A stretch of DNA of 64,000 nt, from positions 62,001-126,000 of the forward strand of contig JBDNFW010000026.1 of assembly GCA_041689615.1 (NCBI GenBank). The letters are read 5' to 3'. Position numbers and translations under genes: made by a program. The stretch is from UBA7359 sp041689615 (GTDB lineage: Bacteria; Pseudomonadota; Gammaproteobacteria; Eutrophobiales; Eutrophobiaceae). Below the pieces are notes generated by a model. That model worked only from the letters and a program-made list of their open reading frames with translations, was not told where the DNA came from and made no database searches. Shown piece after piece: positions 36,514 through 44,220 of this stretch (positions are counted from its first letter, which is position 1; every line of letters begins with the position of its first letter).

Positions 36514-37011
36514 TTAAGCTTTTGGTTCAAGTAACAACTGTATTAACTGATCTTCAAGTTCAATACGGGTGGTTAATTCTTCACCCAGCATTGATACGTC
36601 TTGCGGAAAGTGTTCAATGTCTCTGTTCTTATTTTCCGGATTGTATTTTTCATCAAATGCCAGAGTAATCTGAGTTGACTGTTCTATTCGCGGATAAATT
36701 TCTACAGCTAGATCGGAAACGGCTTTTCGTCGTTCCTTACCCGCAGCAATACGCTCGTACAGACCAAAATGACCAGCAGCAATATAGTCAACCAAAACCT
36801 GAACAAACTCTTCAAGATCAGCAACCAGTTGGTCTGATTCATGTTTTGAACTGTCTGATGATACTTGCAGTAATAACGTCAATAACTGATTCCGTTCTTT
36901 GAGCATATGTTGGATCAGTTCCTGACTAGCTCCACGCCTTTCCTGAATCTCCGGGACTTCTTTTAATTGCTCTTTCATTTCCTGTACCGCCTTTGTAGGG
37001 ATTAAATCCAT
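36514..37011 (-). CDS. rsd: Rsd/AlgQ-family anti-sigma-70 regulator
   Basis: A 165-residue helical protein. The diagnostic core is FVQVLVDYIAAGHFGLYERI, close to Rsd (E. coli) and AlgQ (Pseudomonas), which bind sigma-70 region 4 and shift polymerase use to other sigma factors. The leading part (about 25 residues) is longer than in E. coli Rsd, and the segment EIYPRIEQSTQITLAFDEKY corresponds to the conserved C-terminal helices. The assignment rests on the core motif. Confidence 0.82.
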   Translation of the reverse strand: MDLIPTKAVQEMKEQLKEVPEIQERRGASQELIQHMLKERNQLLTLLLQVSSDSSKHESDQLVADLEEFVQVLVDYIAAGHFGLYERIAAGKERRKAVSDLAVEIYPRIEQSTQITLAFDEKYNPENKNRDIEHFPQDVSMLGEELTTRIELEDQLIQLLLEPKA

Positions 37012-37254
37012 TTCTCAATTTTTATTATTTGGTTGCTAGATTCGTGCCACCACTTTATTAAATGACATAATGCCACGACTAACACGCCCGTCAACTGTTA
37101 CATGTAATGAAAATTATGATTACGCTATCTGTCTGTAAATTCACTGTATTTTTTAAATTCTGTATCGGATAAACTGCCTAAGATTATTGACAAGAATAGA
37201 GTATCGCAATAAAACAGTTCCTAATTAAAGATCAAGATAATAAAAATCAATAAC

Positions 37255-38736
37255 ATGGAAATACCTGGCTACAAAATAGATAGAGAAATCGGCAAAGGTG
37301 GAATGGCGACGGTATACCTCGCTATTCAGGAATCTCTTGAGCGTTCTGTGGTGCTAAAAATCCTGGACAAGGTTCATAGCTCCGCATCGGATGAAATGAC
37401 TCAGCGTTTTGTTGATGAAGGCCGTATCGTTGCTTCTTTACACCACCCCAATATTGTGACGATTTACGACATTGGCTTATCTGGCGAAGAGCTCTATATC
37501 TCAATGGAATATGTGCAAGGCGGCGATTTAAAAAAACGCATGGAAGCACATGTCAAGCCAAAAGAAGCGCTCGATATTATTTCAAAAATAGGCTCTGCTC
37601 TTGACAGCGCACATACACATAACGTCATCCATCGAGATGTAAAACCAGCCAATATTCTTTTCCGGGAAAACGGGACACCCCTGCTAACCGATTTCGGTAT
37701 TGCCAAACAAATGGACTATGACAAAGATTTGACTTCTACCGGTATTTTTCTTGGCAGCCCTAATTATGTCAGCCCGGAGCAAGCTGACGGAAAGAAAGTT
37801 GATGGGCGTTCTGACCTATACAGCCTTGGTTGTATATTCTATGAGATGCTAACAGGTTATAAACCTTATCATTCCGACTCCGTTATCGATATTGTCATTC
37901 AACATAAAACATCCCCTGTTCCAAAACTGCCTGAAAAATTTACAATCTATCAATCTTTATTAGACAGGATGATGGCTAAGAATATTGATGAGCGATTTGC
38001 TAATGCAAAAGAGATGTTAAAGAGTTTAGAAAAACTCCAGGTTATGGAGGATAGTGGCAGCAACGAATTAATACCTGATTTTGATATTACCGGTCACACT
38101 CAAAATACCGGTAAACAGAAAAAGACAAAGAAAAAATCCAGCTTAATATTAATTTCATTATTAATTGTCTCAGCAATATTCTTTTTTGGATTACAGTTTG
38201 TTGAAATCAGACTAAAAAGCTCTGAAGTGCGAATTGATAAAGTACCTACTACTAGTGCATTACCAACCAACATTGTTAGTACAACAAATAACCTCGCAGA
38301 ACAAACATTAGAAACGATTAAAGCTTCGCCCGTGCCTGTAACTGAAGAAACACAAGTAGATGAATCCAGTAATACTGAAAGACCTGGAAAAGCTGCTTCT
38401 GAACAAGTAACACGCGCTTTAGCCTGGTTGGGAAAACAAAGTCTGGATGAATATAAGCTAACCTATCCACCTAAAGATAACGCTTACTATTTCTTTTCCA
38501 GATTACTTGAGTTACAACCTGATAATCGTGAAGCATATGAAGGAATACTCGCCATCGCTGAACGTTATGTCATTCTTGCTGAACGATCTCTTGCAAGTAA
38601 TGAACTCGAAAAAACACGAACTTACATTGAAATAGGTCTTCAGATTGACCCTGCAAATCAGGCTTTACTCTCATTACAGTCGTTACTAGGCAATCAAAAG
38701 TCAGGATTTTGGCAGACGATTAAATCTTTTTTCTAA
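37255..38736 (+). CDS. Membrane Ser/Thr protein kinase
   Basis: A 493-residue Hanks-type kinase. The kinase domain fills residues 5-265 with glycine loop GKGGMATVY, the lysine in VVLKIL, catalytic HRDVKPAN (H126-R127-D128), intact DFG (146-148) and a Thr/Ser-rich activation loop TSTGIFLGSPNYVSPEQ. A Lys-rich stretch then leads to one membrane helix at about 298-319 and an extracytoplasmic domain of about 170 residues with TPR-like helices at the end. This layout resembles PpkA/Stk-type kinases. The first 243 bases upstream hold no gene. Confidence 0.93.
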   Translation: MEIPGYKIDREIGKGGMATVYLAIQESLERSVVLKILDKVHSSASDEMTQRFVDEGRIVASLHHPNIVTIYDIGLSGEELYISMEYVQGGDLKKRMEAHVKPKEALDIISKIGSALDSAHTHNVIHRDVKPANILFRENGTPLLTDFGIAKQMDYDKDLTSTGIFLGSPNYVSPEQADGKKVDGRSDLYSLGCIFYEMLTGYKPYHSDSVIDIVIQHKTSPVPKLPEKFTIYQSLLDRMMAKNIDERFANAKEMLKSLEKLQVMEDSGSNELIPDFDITGHTQNTGKQKKTKKKSSLILISLLIVSAIFFFGLQFVEIRLKSSEVRIDKVPTTSALPTNIVSTTNNLAEQTLETIKASPVPVTEETQVDESSNTERPGKAASEQVTRALAWLGKQSLDEYKLTYPPKDNAYYFFSRLLELQPDNREAYEGILAIAERYVILAERSLASNELEKTRTYIEIGLQIDPANQALLSLQSLLGNQKSGFWQTIKSFF

Positions 38737-38793
38737 AGACATTTACACAAGCAGTGATTTTGTTCTATGGCTAGGCAAAATAATAATTGTCTT

Positions 38794-39327
38794 TTATTCG
38801 AGTGCTTGTTTAGCATTTTCCGTTTGAGCTTTTTCCCATTCAACAATCATTGCTCGTAACTCATCTAAACTTTTATCTGTAATACCGTCCTTATCATTTT
38901 TCTTTTCTTCCTGATCTTTTTCAGGGAGCAAGGCATCTGTAATAAGTTCAACTGCCGAAGCCTTTTCCTCTTCTTCATTGCGACCAGACTCTTCAATATC
39001 ATCTGACTTTTTCTTTTTAAACTTATTCTTCATTTCTTGCGCCTTGGCTATTTTCTCTTGTGCCTTTTGACGATCTTCCTCGACAAGAATAAATGCTTCT
39101 TGTCGCATGCGCTGACGTATTTCATCGGAAACTTCAACTGCTGTATCATCAATAAGTCGGCCTTTATCAAAAACAAATACTCTCGGTCCACCATCAACAC
39201 TCCTATACCAGGGCGGTGGTTTACCAGATAGCTGTGTCGTTTCGACACCCGGCTCTGTCCACTGATACATTCGTGCTTCAACGGTAATCGATATCACTGA
39301 AAAAAGTAGTATTAATATAATTCGCAT
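38794..39327 (-). CDS. DUF4124-like secreted protein
   Basis: A small periplasmic protein. I set the start at the ATG at 39325-39327 (MRIILILLFSVISITVEA, a signal peptide) and not at an upstream codon. The mature N-terminus RMYQWTEPGVETTQLSGKPPPWY matches the DUF4124 pattern of a short beta domain with YxWxD/E and PP-W. The rest is a long highly charged coiled-coil-like stretch rich in Glu and Lys (residues 75-177). It may be membrane-stress related, but the function is unknown. It lies 81 bp after the ABC ATPase gene on the same strand. Confidence 0.7.
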   Translation of the reverse strand: MRIILILLFSVISITVEARMYQWTEPGVETTQLSGKPPPWYRSVDGGPRVFVFDKGRLIDDTAVEVSDEIRQRMRQEAFILVEEDRQKAQEKIAKAQEMKNKFKKKKSDDIEESGRNEEEEKASAVELITDALLPEKDQEEKKNDKDGITDKSLDELRAMIVEWEKAQTENAKQALE

Positions 39328-39408
39328 AATTCCTGAACCAAATATGATTTGTTGATTATATGACAAATAAGAGCATAGCGTATTTTTGTTCACTTAAATT
39401 TAGATATT

Positions 39409-40134
39409 CTAAGTATCAACGCCGATGCATTTTAAATAAGCGTCTTCAAGGCCTTTCGTTTGAAACTGATCACAGCATTCAGACGGTGAACCGTTAAAAC
39501 ATATACTTCCGTTATGCAGTACGATAATACGATCACATATACTTTCTACATCTGCCAACAAGTGCGTACTAAAAAAAAGCGTTTTGCCTGTTTCCTTTAA
39601 GCTAATTAAGTAACGTTTTAAATAAGCGCGTGCTTTTGGATCGAGGCCACTCATCGGTTCATCAAATAACAACATCGGTCTTTGGCTTAAAAAACACGAT
39701 GCTAAACCCAGTTTTTGTGCCATGCCTTTTGAATATTGTCGTACCGATTTTTTTAATGCCGATGTGTCTAGATCCAGAACCATAAGTACTTCTTCTATAT
39801 CTGTTTCTTGTAACTGGACTTGATTCAACTCAGCCATATAAGAAAGAAAATCTTTCCCTGTTAAATAATAAGGCGCTAAGAACTTTTCCGGAAGAAATGA
39901 TAATGACTGACGCGACGATGTTTCTCTATGCGACTGGCCAAAGATTTCAATCTTGCCTGTTTTTATTGAGATAAAATCAAGAATCGATTTTATTAAGGTT
40001 GTTTTACCTGCTCCGTTAACACCAACCAGTCCAATATACTCACCTTGAATAACCGACAAATTAATATCTGTCAGCACGGAATGTTTTCCATAATCCTGAT
40101 TTAATTGTTCAATATTAAGCGCTATTGTAGTCAT
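39409..40134 (-). CDS. ABC transporter ATP-binding protein
   Basis: A 241-residue ABC ATPase. Walker A is GVNGAGKTTLIKS, the signature is YSKGMAQKLGLA, Walker B with the catalytic Glu is MLLFDEPMSGLDPKA, and the switch His is in FFSTHLLADVE. Together with the ABC-2-type permease at 43374 it resembles the NosF/CcmA branch of exporters. The gene stands alone here behind a GGA-rich leader and downstream of the pilin terminator; its likely permease is 3.2 kb away. Confidence 0.93.
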   Translation of the reverse strand: MTTIALNIEQLNQDYGKHSVLTDINLSVIQGEYIGLVGVNGAGKTTLIKSILDFISIKTGKIEIFGQSHRETSSRQSLSFLPEKFLAPYYLTGKDFLSYMAELNQVQLQETDIEEVLMVLDLDTSALKKSVRQYSKGMAQKLGLASCFLSQRPMLLFDEPMSGLDPKARAYLKRYLISLKETGKTLFFSTHLLADVESICDRIIVLHNGSICFNGSPSECCDQFQTKGLEDAYLKCIGVDT

Positions 40135-40260
40135 ATATTATTTACACTATCGTTTGTGCGTCCTCTCGGCCTAGACTCCTGTGTCGCTCTCGGTCTCTGT
40201 TCCAGACTCGACTCTACCGATTACGTCCTGTAATCGTATCTCCTGCATCCAAGTCGTATA
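40135..40260 (-). promoter_or_regulatory. GGA-rich leader of the ABC ATPase gene (candidate CsrA-type RNA)
   Basis: The minus-strand leader contains GGA at six places (plus-strand TCC at 40161, 40177, 40201, 40226, 40241 and 40248). One lies in the loop of a perfect 6-bp hairpin GATTAC-AGGAC-GTAATC at 40219-40235, matching the ACAGGACGT type of site bound by CsrA/RsmA. The region is also less AT-rich than its surroundings. It may regulate the ATPase or act as a sponge RNA. No experiment or database match supports this yet. Confidence 0.4.
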
Positions 40261-40287
40261 CAAATAACATTACGTTCCTATAAATAA

Positions 40288-40315
40288 AAAATGCCCGCAA
40301 TTCGCGGGCATATTT
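40288..40315. terminator. Rho-independent terminator after the pilin gene
   Basis: Stem ATGCCCGC (40291-40298) and GCGGGCAT (40304-40311) with loop AATTC is GC-rich, preceded by a run of A and followed by T on the plus strand. On the minus strand the leading A-run becomes a T-tract after the stem. It ends the pilin transcript 26 bp beyond its stop and separates it from the ABC ATPase leader. Confidence 0.85.
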
Positions 40316-40336
40316 TAAATCAAGTTTGATAATTTC

Positions 40337-41101
40337 TTAGTATAAAAATACCTGACTACAATCCTGAGCATCATCAAAAATATCATAAATATCTGTTACT
40401 GTTGTACCATCACCTGCAGGAGCCGCACCGGGCGCACCAGCTGCAGTAGTAGTGCAAGTTGCAAATTGCGGTGCAAAATTTGTCGTATCAAACTCCGTAG
40501 CAGTTCCATCAGCTGTGGTTAATCGTAATACGCCAGTATTTGGTAAACCGTCATCTACCTTAAGATCCAGTTCACGTGCAATATTAACTGGGACATTTCG
40601 ACCTACATGCAGATTCAAACGTTGTGATGCAATACCTGTATAGCCATCATTTCGACTTAAGATTAGAGGGCCATTAAAAGCATTCACAGGTGCAACGGCT
40701 GCATAAAGTGCTTCACTTGCCGGAATTGCAGCTGCAGGTGTAAAACCACCACCCAGAAAATTAGACTTGGCCAGTTGTTCCCACGCTGCGGACGCTTCTT
40801 CACGTGTATTATCAATACGACCATTACCTTCCGTAGCAGCTCCCGCAGATGGTAAAGCAATTGCGACACCGATGGCTTGCTGTGCAGCTAATCGCGGCCA
40901 ATCACCCGGAACCTGTCGATAGCGATCTATAAAACCGTAGTATGCCGCTTGTATACCTGAATTTTGATCAGCCAGATTACGTACTCGTGCACTGTTAATT
41001 AATTCCTGGCCTTTAAGTATGCCGCCCAGTAACAAGCCGATGATTACCAGAACAATGGCTATTTCTACTAATGTAAAACCTTTTTGTTTATTAATTTTCA
41101 T
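40337..41101 (-). CDS. Type IV pilin-like major subunit
   Basis: A 254-residue class III-signal prepilin. A short basic leader ends KQKG before the methylated Phe: KGFTLVEIAIVLVIIGLLLGG, with Glu at mature position 5. The body is a Gly/Ala/Pro-rich globular domain with IDRYRQVPGDWPRLA near the end of the first helix and two Cys near the C-terminus (CTTTAAGAP and DAQDCSQVFLY) that likely form the D-loop disulfide. It is monocistronic between a sigma-54-like promoter and a terminator, which suits a highly made subunit. A prepilin peptidase is not in the window. Confidence 0.85.
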   Translation of the reverse strand: MKINKQKGFTLVEIAIVLVIIGLLLGGILKGQELINSARVRNLADQNSGIQAAYYGFIDRYRQVPGDWPRLAAQQAIGVAIALPSAGAATEGNGRIDNTREEASAAWEQLAKSNFLGGGFTPAAAIPASEALYAAVAPVNAFNGPLILSRNDGYTGIASQRLNLHVGRNVPVNIARELDLKVDDGLPNTGVLRLTTADGTATEFDTTNFAPQFATCTTTAAGAPGAAPAGDGTTVTDIYDIFDDAQDCSQVFLY

Positions 41102-41149
41102 TTTCTTTTATTCTCCATATATAAACTTTTACTGCATTTGCTTAAGACT

Positions 41150-41168
41150 ACAGCAGAGATCATGCCAA
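41150..41168 (-). promoter_or_regulatory. Sigma-54-type promoter for the pilin gene
   Basis: On the minus strand TTGGCATGATCTCTGCT has GG at 41165-41166 and GC at 41153-41154, exactly 10 bases between, and matches most of TGGCACG-N4-TTGC. The predicted start lies near 41142, about 40 bases before the pilin ATG. Pilin genes of this type are commonly sigma-54 dependent. Confidence 0.65.
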
Positions 41169-41313
41169 AACATTAAGCGCTTGATTTTATTATAAATATT
41201 GCTCATTTGCTCAAGTTGTTTATCAGCAATATGATGACATATCAACAATACTGTCGATATATCATCAATTCATATTTAGGCACTTCTATAATAGTCATTC
41301 GCAATATGTTAGC

Positions 41314-41330
41314 TTGGCAAAAAAATTGCG
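41314..41330 (+). promoter_or_regulatory. Sigma-54-type promoter for the membrane cyclase gene
   Basis: TTGGCAAAAAAATTGCG has GG at 41316-41317 and GC at 41328-41329 with 10 bases between, and keeps the TTGGCA and TTGC blocks. The predicted start lies near 41341, about 38 bases before the cyclase ATG at 41379. It diverges from the pilin promoter. Confidence 0.65.
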
Positions 41331-41378
41331 GTATATATTAAAAAATCAAATCACAACAATTTATAAGACATTAAATTG

Positions 41379-42632
41379 ATGCCTGTAATATCAAAAAATA
41401 ACTTAATAAAGATATCGATTATCTTTATTGTATTCATCATTTTTCTATCCGGTGCAACTGGCCTGATTGAAATTACTATCAGTCAGAATCCTATCTTCAG
41501 TATTAACAGTAAGCTTTTTAATTCTTCAGGTAACTATAATCTGGCACTTGGTAACATACTGCTAAGCAAAGAATTTAGCTTATTATTGATATCTGGTTTA
41601 CTGTTAACAGTTGCCTTGCCCCTATTAGCGCCATTAAAAGCATTCATACTGACCTTTGTATTATTGCTGTTTACCTTTTTTCTAGCTTCTTACAGCGCAA
41701 ATGTTGGATTAATACCATTAGAATATTGCTTCTTGACCATACTGGTTATTTATATCGTTAATGTATTAATCAGTTATGTTTTTGAAATACATTCAAAACA
41801 AAAATTAATGGAAACATTTGGACAGTACATCCCGCCTCATCTCGTTAATGAATTAAGTCGGTTGCCAAAAGAACTTTCTCTGGAAGGCGAATCGAAAACA
41901 CTCACCGTTTTCTTTTGCGATTTACAAAGTTTCACCAGTATTTCAGAAGAACTAAATCCAAAACAGTTGAATAGGCTACTCAATGAGTACTTTACTGTGA
42001 TGACGGAGATATTGTTTAAACATGAAGGAACTATTGATAAATATATTGGTGATGCAATCATGGCTTTCTGGAATGCGCCAACAAAACAAGATGCGCATGC
42101 CCAGCGCTCTGTTGAAGCTGCACTGGAAATGGATCTCGCTATAAAAGAACTTGCAAAAACCTTTATTACACGCGGTTGGCCTGGACTAAAGATGGGAATT
42201 GGTATTAATACAGGTCGAGCGAACGTGGGTAATATGGGTTCCAAGTATCGCATGACATATACCGCCATAGGTGATGCGGTTAATCTGGCTTCGCGCATTG
42301 AATCGCTCACCCGAACCTATCAAGTTCCGATCATTATCAGTGAACATACGCATAAACAATTAGATGGAATCTGTTGCAGAGAACTAGATCGGGTACAAGT
42401 TCGTGGAAAAAAACAATTAACCAGACTATTTCAACCCTTAGGTTATGAGCATGAAGTCGACAATCGATTAAAGGAAAAATTAATACTACATACAGAAGCG
42501 ATTGAACTCTATTATGACAAAAAATATAAGAATGCCAGTCGCTTATTTAAGGAAATTTATGAATTAGATAGGGAGGATAAATACTACAAAGCAATGCTAA
42601 AGAAAATAATGGAACAACAAGATATCGTTTAA
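41379..42632 (+). CDS. Membrane-bound class III adenylate cyclase
   Basis: A 417-residue protein. Several membrane helices fill residues 10-145, with no CHASE domain. The cyclase domain spans about 170-355. D181 (FFCDLQSFT) and D225 (GDAIMAFWNAP) bind metals; K221 (IDKYIGD) and the Asp in YTAIGD are the ATP-specificity residues. The C-terminal stretch carries TPR-like helices. I use the ATG at 41379; a TTG just before it is unlikely. It is convergent with the gene at 42638, 5 bp away. It may produce cAMP in step with pilus expression (inference). Confidence 0.9.
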   Translation: MPVISKNNLIKISIIFIVFIIFLSGATGLIEITISQNPIFSINSKLFNSSGNYNLALGNILLSKEFSLLLISGLLLTVALPLLAPLKAFILTFVLLLFTFFLASYSANVGLIPLEYCFLTILVIYIVNVLISYVFEIHSKQKLMETFGQYIPPHLVNELSRLPKELSLEGESKTLTVFFCDLQSFTSISEELNPKQLNRLLNEYFTVMTEILFKHEGTIDKYIGDAIMAFWNAPTKQDAHAQRSVEAALEMDLAIKELAKTFITRGWPGLKMGIGINTGRANVGNMGSKYRMTYTAIGDAVNLASRIESLTRTYQVPIIISEHTHKQLDGICCRELDRVQVRGKKQLTRLFQPLGYEHEVDNRLKEKLILHTEAIELYYDKKYKNASRLFKEIYELDREDKYYKAMLKKIMEQQDIV

Positions 42633-42637
42633 CTTAA

Positions 42638-43363
42638 CTATTCCTGATTTTGCCGTTGTTTAATTTCTTCTAATCGTTGGCCAAGAAATTCTCTCTGATG
42701 TGGGTCTTTTAGTTCACCGCTTTCAAGTAAACCGCCAATAAGTACCATTGCACTTTCCAGTTCACCCATATCTTCCAGTACAAAAATTTCCATTTGTTTT
42801 GCCCAATAAGGGACATTGTCACCTTTAGCATATTGTCGAATTAGCCGCGCATTTTCGAGCGCCAATTGCTTATCTTTAATTTGATGTTTAGCGACATATA
42901 CTGCATGAGCCATAAATGGCCAGCGTTCATTTGGTTTTTCAATAAATCTTTCACCTGTGTAACGGATCATTTTTCTTTGCTTACCTTCATCCGATACCAG
43001 AGAATAAAATCGAATTGCTGCTAATAACGGATATTGGGTTTTATTATCAAGTTCTAATATTAGATCTAACCATTCAATCACTCTATCGTAATTTAAATCT
43101 TTCAAAGGAATACTGATGCCAGGTTGATTATCAAACGACTGTAACCAGAGCATGCTGATTTTTGCTGCTGTAATAGGATCATCAAGGCTAACAAGTTTTA
43201 CATAAGAAGCCTGAGGGGGTTTTGGCAACTCATTACGCGTAACTTCTAACTTGCTAAACGATAAATGCCAAAGACATTGCAAAAATAGACTTAATAATAA
43301 AACAAACCAGATACTTTTAGGGACATAAGAAACATCTTTGGTTTGAGCGACATAAAGCTTCAT
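42638..43363 (-). CDS. Membrane-anchored helical-repeat protein
   Basis: A 241-residue protein. I start it at the ATG at 43361-43363 (MKLYVAQTKDV), which leaves 10 bp to the ABC permease gene, instead of a codon 45 bases upstream that overlaps it. One membrane helix lies at about residues 17-33 (IWFVLLLSLFLQCLWHL). The rest is helical and TPR-like, with repeated patterns such as YPLLAAIRFYSL, WPFMAHAVYVAKH and WAKQMEIFVLEDMGE. I do not recognise the family. Position suggests an accessory subunit of the ABC exporter. Confidence 0.65.
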   Translation of the reverse strand: MKLYVAQTKDVSYVPKSIWFVLLLSLFLQCLWHLSFSKLEVTRNELPKPPQASYVKLVSLDDPITAAKISMLWLQSFDNQPGISIPLKDLNYDRVIEWLDLILELDNKTQYPLLAAIRFYSLVSDEGKQRKMIRYTGERFIEKPNERWPFMAHAVYVAKHQIKDKQLALENARLIRQYAKGDNVPYWAKQMEIFVLEDMGELESAMVLIGGLLESGELKDPHQREFLGQRLEEIKQRQNQE

Positions 43364-43373
43364 ATCTTTATTT

Positions 43374-44147
43374 TTATAATTCTTTTCTATATAAATCAAA
43401 CAAGGCAATACTTGATAAAAGAATAACGTAAATTAAAGTCTGGCCGGCAACTATAAGCATGTCTGCTTTTACATCAGATAAATATATCAGCCAGCCAGTT
43501 TGTGTAAATTTATAAAGATCAGGAATGATATAAGCAATAATGTCCAGTAAGCTATTTATAAATTGATGACTGAACGTACTCGATGCAATAATTGGAGAAT
43601 CACTTATTAATTGAATTGCCTCTATCGATCTGGACAGAATATAGAATGCAATCACAACACTGAATGAAATCGTAATGCTGTTAAACGAAAACAGACATAA
43701 CAAACTTAATGAAATAATAATTAATAACTCACAAAATAGTGACAATGACCATAATATTACTAAATCAGCTTGAGCATAGAAACATAAACAGCCGGCACTC
43801 ATTAGTGCAATAAGAAATGCAACAACTGAAAATCCGGCAAATTTGCCAAAATAATAGGATGATCGTGGAACAGGATGTGAAAGAATCAACTCGAAGCCTT
43901 TATCATTAAATTCCCGAACCATGCTTGTAATAACAAATAAACCCATTGTAAATACAGAAAATAGTCGCAAAGCTGAAGCGAGGAGTGCTGACTGCATCTG
44001 GGCACCTTCCGTAATAGCAAGTTCACCGATAAACATTGATACTAAAAAAAGAGCAATGACACCCATAAAAATAAAGATAAGAAATTTATCCCGTATGGCT
44101 TCCCAAATTGAATATTTGGCTATTGTCAGTAATAGATTATGATTCAT
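43374..44147 (-). CDS. ABC-2-type transporter permease
   Basis: A 257-residue membrane protein with about six transmembrane helices and a large share of Leu, Ile and Phe. The start MNHNLLLTIAKYSIWEAIRDKFL and the segment FNDKGFELILSHPVPRSSYYFGKF are typical of NosY-like ABC-2 permeases. It probably pairs with the ATPase at 39409, although a pilin and a cyclase gene now lie between. It is divergent from the histidine kinase gene. Confidence 0.85.
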   Translation of the reverse strand: MNHNLLLTIAKYSIWEAIRDKFLIFIFMGVIALFLVSMFIGELAITEGAQMQSALLASALRLFSVFTMGLFVITSMVREFNDKGFELILSHPVPRSSYYFGKFAGFSVVAFLIALMSAGCLCFYAQADLVILWSLSLFCELLIIISLSLLCLFSFNSITISFSVVIAFYILSRSIEAIQLISDSPIIASSTFSHQFINSLLDIIAYIIPDLYKFTQTGWLIYLSDVKADMLIVAGQTLIYVILLSSIALFDLYRKEL

Positions 44148-44220
44148 ATGTATAAGATTCTTTAACTTAACCCTGTAAGTTAGCTAATATAGCAAAAAAC
44201 TAACGTCTAAAAGCTTATTT

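Noticed and set aside
9006..37252. Shared 16-mer ATAATAAAAATCAATA upstream of the response regulator at 9088 and the kinase at 37255
   Set aside because: An AT-rich 16-mer is expected to recur by chance in a 64-kb AT-rich window, and no symmetry is present.
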